Below are positions 32,701 to 45,200 of a stretch of DNA of 64,000 nt, in pieces. The DNA is from Anodontia alba (taxonomy: Eukaryota; Mollusca; Bivalvia; Lucinida; Lucinidae). Within the stretch, counting starts at the first letter, position 1; each line of letters begins with the position of its first letter. The DNA is taken from NCBI GenBank assembly GCA_964016985.1, contig OZ024834.1, forward strand, positions 85,865,723-85,929,722, given 5' to 3'. The translations under genes and the position numbers were made by a program. The notes beneath the pieces are model-generated. The model was not told the origin of the DNA. It saw nothing but the letters and a program-made list of their open reading frames with translations, and did not search any database.

Positions 32701-35700
32701 AATGTACAAGTTAGTATGAATTATACAATTATACATGAAGTCATGGTCCTTTATTAATGGCATAATGCATTTTTTATACAGAGCTTTAAATCAGGTGGTA
32801 TTGATATTTTTGCTATTTTCCATGAAAATATATGTTGTGGATACTCATTAGAAGTGCCTCCATGAGGCACTTCTAATGAGTACCCACAACATATGTTTTC
32901 ATGAAAAAATAAGAAAAATACTTATCTGTATACTTGTCTCATTCAGAGCTCTGTACAAAATAATATACTGAAGACAATCTTTATGGAAACCTCTGTTACC
33001 TTCTCTTACTAACAGGATCTGATTTACATCTCCTAGATTACAAAAGTTTTTTATTATAGCAAAACAAAGGGCACAGGAAAAAAATACATGCATACACAAT
33101 ACTGGAAATGACGTCAAATAAAGAGAACTGATGGTTGGTCTAGTTATGGTTTAACATCCTTGTCAACAATTTTTCAGTTATGTCGACATGTTGCCTCAAT
33201 AGTTCTGGGACTTTTACCTAACCTGAAACAAAATGACAAACTCATGTCCTGCCCAAAGTTACCAGCAGCTGTGTAGCAGAAACACAAGGCAGAGAATTAG
33301 AATCAGCAAAAATGCAGCTAGCTTTAAGCTTCAAGGGCTAGAGAAATAAGGTTAGGTTTCACAAACATTTCACAAGGACAAAAATATAGCTTTTATAGAT
33401 GAAACAGCATCCACTCAGTAGCAACTAGAGTTAAATCCTAGTTGGTTGATAACCAGACACCAGACATAGAAACACTCATTACATGAATCCCTCCATATAA
33501 AATTCAACCTTGACATATGCCACCAGTGTAGACCTATAGGGTCTATGCTGTTAGCTTAAACAATGCTGAAAGGTCATATATTATGTCAGCCACCAGTGTT
33601 TACTCTGATCAGCGGACAATTTAAGTCTCCCAATTTTTTTTATAAGACTCATTAATTTTTTTGTCTCTAAAATCCCAGTTTTACACTCTGCATCCCTAAA
33701 AAAAATAAAAATATTCCTTTTACATCTGATGTAAAACTAAGGAAACCACTATTTTTCTCCCAGAATCTCACTAATCTTTATTCTGTTAACTTAACCCTGG
33801 TCCTGCTGATCCTGGATATGCCCTGGTTTTGCAAACAGTGTAGATCCAGATCAGTTGGCTTCTGAAGAAGCCAGCTGATCTGGATCTGCACTGTTTGCCA
33901 TTAAGTTTGTGAATTTATATCAACAGCCTGGATCAAGTAATTGACTCCTCTGTCAAGTCACTTGATCATTTAACTGACAACCGCAACTGATCATTCAAAA
34001 TAGCTAATAAGGTACTTGTCAATGTTTTTAGTTAGACAAACAAATCATCATGTGCTTTTTACAGGTAAGCACAGGTATATCAATACAAAGTTTGTCTAAG
34101 GAAATTCAAGTGGACGTGGTTATAACTGCCTGATGTAGGAGTCAATTGGATTGACTGACAAATAGAAGAAGGTGTGGCATCTTAATTTATTCAGCATGAC
34201 AAGGGTTGACAAGTCTGGATCAGACTGCACACATGAGCAGGCAGATCTGAGTCTATACTAGTAACATATGTCATAAGGTCAATTTTTATCAAGAGAGGGG
34301 CATATAATAATTAAGGGGACTATATACACTTAGTAGTTTTTCTGCCAGTTTGTACAAGGGCGACAACTCTGTGACTTCCTGTTTGCTTTCTTATACCTCA
34401 AGAGCCTTCTGAAAAATAGTCTACTATAAAAGGAAAGAATTTGCTTCCCTTTTAGTGTAGACCCCTTTCAGAAGGGAAGCAACACCATTTCAAAAGAGCT
34501 GCCTCCCATGAACATGTATCAAATCCCCTTAAACTAACAAAGTTTGTAGGTCACCTCATTCTAATTGATGTTGACTTGTGCTCATCTGACCTTTAATTAA
34601 AAACACAAAACCTATGTTCATAAAATTTCACACATTTATGTTTCCTCAATTAAACATACCAGAGAACAGAAATGTTCCAAATTTTACCACTGACTGATTG
34701 TATAATAGAATGTTGTACAAATACCTAATTTCAAGCAGATGTTTAATTTTCGATAGGGTTTATCCAGCGAACATTTTTGGGTTGGTTGTTTACCAAAGTA
34801 TACAAATGCCAAAATTGCCTTAAGGTAGTTGTCCATGTGATTATCACTGACCAATGTAATCAAACCGCATGTTAGACGAAATCCAGGTAACGGCTATTTA
34901 TAGTTGCACTATTCTTGTTGCTGTGACATCAGAGTGCTGTGGATAGAGGGTTATCTGTAAAACTTGGACTGGGACATTTAGGACATTGGCAAACAGTGCA
35001 GACCCAGATCAGATGCCACAGAATATGGCGTGTGATTACAAAGCTTTCACCGCATGCTTTTCTAAAAAAGTAACAGGCAAAGGTTGCTTCATAAATTTTG
35101 TATATTTTGTTTATCAGTTTCCTTTCCAAAGGTAAAAATGATATTAAAATCTGTACCCTAAAGCAAAGAAATTAATCTTTTAACTACACGTGAATTACAT
35201 TGATGTCACACCGAGGTCGGCAACATTCTTTCGTGGAGATTGATCATGAAATATTTTCTACGGTCATTCTCTCCCTTCCGCTGATTCAAGAAGGGCAGTT
35301 GTTAGTTTCTGGTGAAAGAATGTGCACAATACTGGTTAACCGCTTAGAGGACTAAGTCTGCCCAGTAAACGTGTGGTTAGGTAAACTGACCGCGCTTGAC
35401 ATGACCCCACTGGGTTGACTGGGCCGTAAAACCTCAACACAAACAAATACATTGATGTCAACAGAAATTTAAAACTTATATTCTACAGTGAAATGTACTT
35501 TCTGGAGCCAAGAATAAAGCACACATACCTTCCTTGAAGAGATGGCCAGTTATATTGTGGAAACATTTGAGCTAGTTTTGTACGGAATTCTACAAACTCA
35601 GAGAACAAACGGAATATGTAGCTGGGAACTTTCTGTAGCTCTCGCTCAACTTTAATGGTATATATCTGGAATGCAAGATTAAAAGATTAACTCTGACGAA

Positions 35701-36172
35701 TAAATTAAGATGCCACGCCAACCTCTAATTTCCAGCCAACCAGATTACTCGATCCGGGTTTTTGATAGAAATTCACATACTTAATGACAAACAGTGCAGA
35801 TCCAGATCAGTTGGCTTCTTGAGAAGCCAACTGATCTGCATCTACACTGTTTGCTAAGACAAGGCTTGTCGTGTTCAGCAAGAGAAGGGTTAAAAAATTT
35901 ACACTGATGACCGCATGCTAAATGCACAAATAAAAAATTCAATCATGAAATAATCTGCCAAAAAAAATCCTACTATATAACTTTACAGACAAAGGTTATC
36001 TTTTTTTAAATTATGACCCAGAACCCTAGACAAGGTAATCTTTTTTTTATTTTTACTTTTTTTTTCAATTAAAAGAGTGTTAATCAATGAATACTGTAGA
36101 ATAAATTGAGGAATATGAGAAGTCCTGGACAGACTGCACCATTCATACCACCCAATTTTTTTTTTTTTTTTT

Positions 36173-36203
<31 letters not shown>

Positions 36204-39200
36204 GGGTGGGCACACCGGGCCTTTTTTTTTGCACATGAGACATTTGAACTTCATTAATTTAACCTTTAGCACTTGCTGGGGACATTCTCCAAAGAGCAAA
36301 TTTGACAGTTTTCTTATTTCCCCCAGACATAGGATTTGCATGAAATGTCAAACTCTATATCCTGAGCAATATTAAGAAGATTATTTTCTTGAAATGTCAA
36401 AACTACCTTCTCTAAAAAATAAGAAAAATATATACCTAGCCTGTTAAACATTAAAAAGTGGACAGTGAATATTTTGATCATGTAACACAGATATGCAGGC
36501 TGGTCTGGGCTATATCTGTTTGTATGTGGTGTTTCATACCTGTAGGTTTATTTTCCAATAACATTATTTAGTTTTTTTACTGACACTAACAGATGATAGA
36601 ATTTAACACCTCCACCCTTGAGTTTCTGAAATTGACTCTTCCATCTCTGAATTTGGACACATCCATTGTTGCAAATAGGGGTCTGAGTCAAACATCAATA
36701 ATAGAGTGGCAAACAAAGTAGATCCAGATGAGATGGCTTGTTACAAGCCATCTCATCTGGATCTACACTGTTTGCAAATGTAACCATTTTGGCTGAAAGC
36801 GTTAATGCAAAAAAACAAAAAAAAAAACAAAAAAAAAAATTACAGACCAAAGACATATAATTTCCTGGCCCTAGTTTCACAACCATTCAAATCGCTAGTC
36901 TAGTTTTTAACCAATAGGTGAGCAGGAAGACATTTTTTCAAATATTATCATTTAATTATTATTAACCCTTGTCATGCAGAATAAATTAAGATGCCACGCC
37001 CACTTCTAACTGACAGCCAATCAGATTACTTAATCCAGATGTTTGATAAAAATTCTCATACTGAATGACAAACAGTGTAGATCCAGAACAGTTGGCTTCT
37101 TCAGAAGCCAACAGATCTGGATCTACACTGTTTGCAAAGGCAGGGTATATCTGGGCTCAGCAGGACCAGGGTTAATCCCTCATCACTTATCAGAGTTTAA
37201 ATTTGGTTCTCCCTTCATGTATACTCAGTCCTTGGTGGCTCAGTTGGATGCGCTGTCCGACTGGAGACCAGGAGGTCGCGGGTTCAACCCCCGCCGAGGT
37301 AGGCAACATTCTTTCGTGGAGATTGATCATGAAATATTTTCTACGGACATTCTCTCCCTTCCGCTGATTCAAGAAGGGCAGTTGTCAGTTTCTGGCAAAA
37401 GAATGTATACAATACTGCTTAACCGCTTAGAGGACTAAGCCTGCCCGGTAAATGTGTGGTTAGGTAAACTGACCCTGCTCGACATGACCCCACTGGGTTG
37501 ACTGGGCCGTAAAACCTCAACACAAACAAATACTCAGTTTAAATAAATGCATGTTATGTCATTTGTCTTCATTTTGAACTTTTCTTGACTCTTACATCAA
37601 TAATTTAAAAAAAAAAACATGTTCTCCTCACCTCCACCCCAAACTATAAAATAATATGTCTAACGCTAATCTGCATACTTACATAATGTTTCTCTGGAGA
37701 GTACCTCTTCTGGAAGCCATACACACAAACATGTTTAATTTTACCATCAACCTGTTGGCTGAAAATAAATTCACAAACAAAATTACAATATCTTCCCTAA
37801 GTATTTGGACACACATGTCTAAGCAAACAGTGTTGACCAAGACATGCCTGCAAATAAGTTTCCAGTTGGATATTTTTCATATTTCTCCACAAAAAAATAA
37901 AACTGCTGTGGGCACACATTAGAAGTGCCACACCACACAGTAATTAAGAAATTTATCAGTGCTTTTTGAATGAAAAGTACTTTACGAGAAGCAATGTACC
38001 CGAGTACAGTGTAGACCCAGATGAGGATTTGCCATTTTCATCTGTTTGATAAAATTAAAGTCATTCTGAGATGATGAAATGGTGATAAACTCAATCTCGT
38101 AAGTAGTTTAATCAGGGTTTGGACTCTTTGCCATCCACCCAGCACTTTTTAGACACATCTCAAGGTGGGCATTAAAATTTTAGAAGCGTGATAAGGAGTC
38201 ATGGTGTCCAAGTAATTACACAAAACACAATGCCCAGCAGGCACACAACATTGATACAACATTGATTCAACGTGAAGACATTGACTCAATGTTGAATCAA
38301 TGTTGTTTCAATGTTGTGTGCCCGCTGTAAATGAGAGCTCTGTTTCAAAGCATATACAAACTACCTATGTAAAGATAAGAATGCATTTGTTCTGGTCAAA
38401 GCATTCACACATCTGAACCCTCCAGATTTTGTTTAAAGCAAAATTATAATACCACAGCCAGACTGCAATTGTGTGCAAGTTGGGCAGAAAAAAGAAAAGC
38501 AGTCTTTGAGACATACGTGAACAATGTAGGCCCAGGTTAGCCACATGATCTACGGTCTGATTGGGGTCTCCACTGTTTGCTTATAGGATCATTCAATACT
38601 GAAACATACTCTACATATTTCACATGTAATTTTCATAAGATATGCCTCATCTGCCTTTTTTAACTCTTAAAGCTTAAAGCAAACAAGACAAGATTCAATT
38701 TTTTTTTCCATTTTTAAGAATATATAAGAATTGGCATTTCATGTGAATCATCTGCTAGGCAGATGATTCACATGAAATGCCAAGTCTTATTTTATGTGGA
38801 AAAAAAATTACAATATCGTCTGCTGCAGCTGTGATTAGCATTTTAAAACTGTATTCCAGATGGACCTCTCAGTGTCATTTGTACTTACTTGTAAACCTTT
38901 GGAACAAAAGTTAATAGTGCCCCTTCAGCGTGACTAGAGAATTTCATCTGAGCTAGATTATGGATGAAGAAGTTGATCTGGGTTGACTTAGCGCTTAGAC
39001 TCTCCATGATCAATCTGTAAAAATAGTACAAACTCCCTGCAACATCCACCAGGTGAAAAATTGGCCTTTGTAGAAAAGTGGTTGTTATAGAAATGATGAA
39101 CCCATGGGGGTCATTTACGTCAAAATGGTATAATAATTTGGTTTGGTATTAAAAGGGCTATAATAATAATGTGTCGGGTATGCATGAAAGTACACTAAGA

Positions 39201-42200
39201 GGTCACTATTTGTAGCGGTTCAACTATATCAATGGTAAAATACCTATCAAAGTTTCCATTCTAGTATGTGACCTAAACAAATGTCTAATTCATAAGGAAA
39301 CCAAATACACAGTAAAATCTGGATATAAATTCAGTAAAACCTAACTTACTCAAAAACTGACGCCTTGTTAACTATGGCTAACTCAAACTCCTTTTCTTGA
39401 CCCTAACATCAATAATTTTAAAAACATGATCTCCTCCCCTCCACCCCAAACTATAAAATAATATCCCTTGGAAATTCTCTTGATAGCCAAGAAAGCAAAT
39501 ATTTATGGATATTTTCATAAAAATTTTCTTATTTTATCATGAAATGTATGTTGTGTGTACTCATTAGAATTGCCTCGATGAGGCAATTCTAATAAGTACA
39601 CTCAACATACCATTACTATACATAAGATCAAAAAGACATCCCTAAATTATATCCATTTGCCTCCTGACCTGGCGTTATGATTAACCCTCAGCTGCTCAAA
39701 CTAACAATGTCTAGAACAAATTTACATGGTCCGAAAGATATTCGAGCTATTGAGGTTTGACTGTACATGCAGTGTAGCATTTCCATAATGGCCACCCTTG
39801 GTTAGGCTTAAACATGGTGTCACTTAGTGTTGGTTCTTATTGAAAGAATAAAATATAAAGTAAAATGCACTTTGGCAAATTTGTAAAAAAAAAGAATTTT
39901 TGTAGATGGAAGTTGCCTCCCTTATATCTGAAACCTTTTTAAAAAGAGGAGCTATTTTAAAAGGACAGAATTTGCTTCATTCTCTCCTATTAAAGGTAGC
40001 TATCTCTCCCAATGAGAATGGTGGTAAATATATTTCATTGTCAGAGTTAATTCCCTTGGAGATGATTCCATTACTCGAGTAAATCCAATTCCCTGTTGGC
40101 ATAAAAAATATTTTAATACTTCCTCACCTTGTAAATTCTGCCGATGCCTGGGTGTCTGTGTATCCTGGGAGTAAAGCTTTCTGTATAAATTCGATACCCT
40201 TTTCTGTTATTCCTGGAATACCCGACCGCAACATCTGAAAATATGAAAGCAGTCTGCTGTGCTTTTCTCGAAAAACAAGTTGACAATGATGACATTGATT
40301 ATACATCTTTTATTCATTTTAACCCTTAACCATTATCACTCTCTGGGCTAATTCAGTAGACGATAAATTGGTGATATTTTTCTTATTTTTCCCAGAAAAC
40401 AGGATCCGACATTTAATGCAAATTGCTTCCAATATATTTTTCTTATTTTTCCCAGAAAACAGGAATGGCATTTCATGTAAAATGGCTTGATGAGGTATTT
40501 CTAAGTGCCTCACTGAGACACTTTTAATGGGTATCTACAATGTATATTTTTTGTGGAGAAATAATATAAACATTTTCCCCGATACCCGCTCTTACCTGGA
40601 ATTATGCATTTTGGCCGAATAATGTGCCTTATTTGGAGTTAAGATACCAGAGTATTTTGTATATATATGCAGGCTGATCTAACTCTGTGTGTCCTGAGGG
40701 AACCGTATTACTACCGTCAATCTGCAATAAATGTATCGTGTTTACCCTAAATATTTGAACACCTCAATGTCTTACTACGCTTGTTCTAAAATTGAACAAG
40801 TACAGTTTACTGTGTCTAAAAATTGCTGGATGAGTGACAAACAGTGTAGCCCCTAATGAGATGCAGCATTCTGCTGCATCTCATCTGGGTCTACACTGTT
40901 TGTTCAGGCCTGTCTGTCCAAATATTTACAGTATATACACTTTGCTCATTAGGGATTTTTTTTAAATAACTTACAAGTGAGAATAAATTGATAAAAAGAT
41001 TAGCATGTCTTCTGAGGATGTTGAAAGCTTGACAGCACATGTCGACAAAATGTTGGAATTTATCACTCTGTCTATCTCCATCATTGATCACATAGGCCAT
41101 GTCGGAGGTTAACACAAATTTAACTCGATCTCTGAAAGAATAAAGGAAAAAGAGATCTTAAATCACCAGGTCACATATACAGCAATCAAAGCAGTTGATT
41201 TATAGATAATATTCAGATAAATATATATTTTTTATTTCTCCATGAAATTGTATGTTGTGCATATTCACTGGAATCAGTGAGTCAACATTAAGTTTTCTTC
41301 AATATAAGAAAAATATTTATCAGAAAAGTTCCCTCTTCCAAAGCTCAGCCTCTGAGAGAAAATTAACCTTTAGCACTTTCTGGTCAAATTATGCAAATGA
41401 AAAATGGGTGATAGTCCCCTATTTTCCCTGAAAAACAGGCTTTGCCATTCCATGCAAATTGTCTCCAAATTTCCATGCAAATTGTCTCCATGTAAATCAT
41501 CTCCAAACAGGCTTTGACATTCCATGCAAATTGTCTCCTAACGAGACAATTTGCCAGAAATGTCAAAGCCTATTTTCTGGGAAAATATTTCAAAAAGTGG
41601 TCTGCTGAAATTTTAACCCAGCACACTAAGCATTAATCACATCTTGATATTACCACCCAGACAGAAATCAGTTGCCATTCTAGCTTACCTTTTTATATTC
41701 CCAAACATCTGGGCATCACCTAAAAACTTGTTGAAATCAATGTGGAACATGTGACCTGACTGTTTCAACATGATGTTGTCATTATGACGATCACAAACTC
41801 CGAGAACATAGGTTGCTACACAATACCCGGCACAGGAACATGAAAAATTTTCCACAGCCTGCAATAAAAGAATTACACAGCATAATTCTAGTGGTTATTT
41901 TTAGTTTCCATAAAATTATGTTAACTTTGATAAGGGTAAGGGTAAGAGTAACTTCAGCCTCGGTATTCAAATAAAAAAAAATACGCAAGGGGTTAAGGTA
42001 GCTTCAGCCTAGGCATTCAAATAAATAAAAATAGCATTTATTTATTTAATTTACATTCTCAGATATCATCATTTTTTTTTTTATATCTTTTTTCTTTTGG
42101 TTTATTTATTCATTTATTTATTCACTTATTTATTCCAGTATAACTATATCTTAGATTAATTATACACCCTAATCATTGAATGTTGACAACGTAATGAAAA

Positions 42201-45200
42201 TCTTGTAAAAACTATTCCATGGTTTAAAATTCTTAATATAAACAAAAAAGAAATAACATAACAGAACCAAACAATGTACCTTTTGATACTCTAGTTCTGT
42301 GGGATTATGCCTCTGTAACCAGTCTTTGATTGGTCGATCTTTGAAGGAACCAGTCAGTCCTGACGATACTTGGATTTTACGTAACGTTTCAGACTCTGTG
42401 ATTAATTCAATAAAACCTGTAAGATTAAAAGACATTTTTTTATCTCACATCTATATTAACTGATATTTAAATAGTACAACAAAATTCTTCTGACTTCAAA
42501 TTTACATGTGAAAGTTAATTCTTAAAGACATGAACAAACACATTGAATGGGACCTTTTCCTTCATTTACACAGATAAGAAGATAACTGAGGTGACAATCT
42601 GATGTAATAATTGTTATTTTTGCACCAAACGTATTTTGTAGGTTCTCATTGCTCTCTGAGGCAATTCTAATAAGTACCCATAAAATACATATATGTTTTT
42701 CATACAAAACCAACAAAAATCATCTTTTTTATTGTTTGTTTGTTTGTGTTGAGGTTTTACGGCCCAGTCAACCCAATGGGGTCATGTCGAGCGCAGTCAA
42801 TTTACCTAACCACACGTTTACTGGGCAGGCTTAGTCCTCTAAGCAGTTAACCAGTATTGTGCACATTCTTTCGCCAGAAACTGACAACTGCCCTTCTTGA
42901 ATCAGCGGAAGGGAGAGAATGACCACAGAAAATATTTCATGATCAATCTCTGCGAAAGAATGTTGCTGACCTCGGCGGGGGTCAAACCCGCGACCTCCTC
43001 GTCTCCATTCGGACGCGCATCTAACTGAGCTACCGAGGCCGGCTTTTTATTGTTTATCTGGAGCAATAAAGCATCAATGAAACTTTAGTTCACGGTGTGC
43101 TAAATAGAGTTCAGCCCCTTTTTTGCTTTGAAACATATCAAATCAAAACAGAAACACACCTCTCTTTGGCCCTGTAGAAAGACAGCTGAATACAGTTCAG
43201 CCCAATTTTTTCCTTGAAACGAATTAAATCAAAACAGAACTATCCTCACCTCTCTTTGGCCCTGTAGGAAGACAGCTGAATGTTATCATCTTGAGATCGA
43301 GGCCTTCTTTCAGCCACATTCTGTCCATGATTCTAATAATCTGCATCGTCATCATGTCCTGTCGAAGATCATCACCCACTTTAAACATAGCATAAACAGG
43401 CCCGGCCTTCTCATTCACATTTTTGAACACCAGTTTCAATGGTACAGCATTGGACATGTAAAATGAACAAGACTGAAAGAGAGAGAAATGAACAAGACTG
43501 AAAGAGAGAGAAAAATAAATCAGCTGGGACAAAGCATTTCCTACAAGATTGCATGTGTGCACAGCAAAGACTCTGCCTGCACATTTGTTTGTGTTGAGGT
43601 TTTACGGCCCAGTCAACCCAATGGGGTCATGTTGAGCATGGTCAGTTTACCTAACAACAAGTTTACTGGGCTGGCTTAGTCCTCTAAGCAGTTAACCAGT
43701 ATTGTGCACATTCTTTCGCCAGAAACTGACAACTGCCCTTCTTGAATCAGTGGAAGGGAGAGAATGACTGTAGAAAATATTTCACCATCAATCTCCACAA
43801 AAGAATGTTGCCGACCTTGGCTGGGGTTGACCCCGTGACCTCCTGGTCTCCAGTTGGACGGCCCATCCAACTGAGCCACCGAGGCCGGCTCAGCCTGCAC
43901 ATTCTGTGTAGGCTGATCAACCTTTGCAGTCTGCCTGAAGATGCTGCAATCTTTGTTTATCCATAGAGAGCCCTGGGAAGACTCTGATCTGACTGCCATA
44001 ATAAGCCTAAGTTTCTTAACTCTGAATTGCACTTATCCTAACTGAAAAACCTGTAAAAGCAGTGAAAACACTGCATGATACCCCGCCACTTTGGGCAACA
44101 AAACCCATTTTCAGATATCTAAAGGGCAGATATTAGCCAAAACAAAATCAATTTAGGCATCAATCAATCAGTTGAAATTTAGCTAAATTAGCCCATTTTC
44201 AATTCATACAAAGATCTAGTCAATATCTGTGTGTATATAAAATTTGATCAAAATCCATTCATTTGTTCTCAAGAAACTGACTACAATCAATCTGTTGAAA
44301 ACTAACTAACCCTATCCCTAACCCTAGCCCATTTTCAATCCCAACCAAGCTCTGTTTAATATCAGTGTGCATATGAAATCTGATGAAAATCCATTCATTT
44401 ATTTTCAAGAAATTATACCAAATGAAATTCTGACATCGACTAACGGCCATAACCCTATAGAGAGTAAACGAAATTTCCCCATTTACAATCCCAAGCCTCT
44501 CCTCCCCACTATCAATGCCTATGCAAAGTTTCAAGAAAACTCATAAAAAACTACACAAGTGAGAAAGCGAAAATGAAGTGCTGATGGACAGACAGACACT
44601 TGAATAGTATAACATAATACCCCATCACTATTGTGAGCAAAACATGAATGTGACGGACAGACAGACACTAAACGGTATAACGTAATGCCCCATCACTATT
44701 GTGAGCAAGGGTATAAAAGTCCATTACATGATTATGCATCCAAATCACACTGGATGAATGGCAAACAGTGTAGACCCTGATCAAACTGCTCCTACAGGAG
44801 CAGTTTGATCAGGGACTGCACTGTTTGCACAGGCATGGCCATTCAAATATTTATGGTAAATATGATGCTTTACATACATTTATCTCCAGACCTGAGACTT
44901 CATAGCCTGGGTTGTGCGGCAGCAACACATTTCTCTTCTCCATAAATTTCTCATACAATATCTCCAGGTTTCTCTTCAGAGCCACCTGAAACAAACAAAC
45001 AGAAAGCAATTTTAACCCTCTTTTAAACTTGCAATCCCCATGGCTCAATCAGCTCTAATCATTTGGCCAGGAAGGCCACACACCAATTTTGTTCAGCCGA
45101 AATACTATAGTATGGAAAATCTGCCCTAGGTTAAGTTTTATTTGTCTATAAAGTAGGTAATGATGATGGTTTGATTCTTTACATCCTTTTCAACATTAAG

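Noticed and set aside
35983..36375. Poly-Pro/poly-Lys and poly-Gly/poly-Phe frames
   Set aside because: They read the T27-G24 homopolymers.
44305..44332. CCCTAACCCTAG-like telomere motif
   Set aside because: Only two or three imperfect units; too short to be an interstitial telomere tract.
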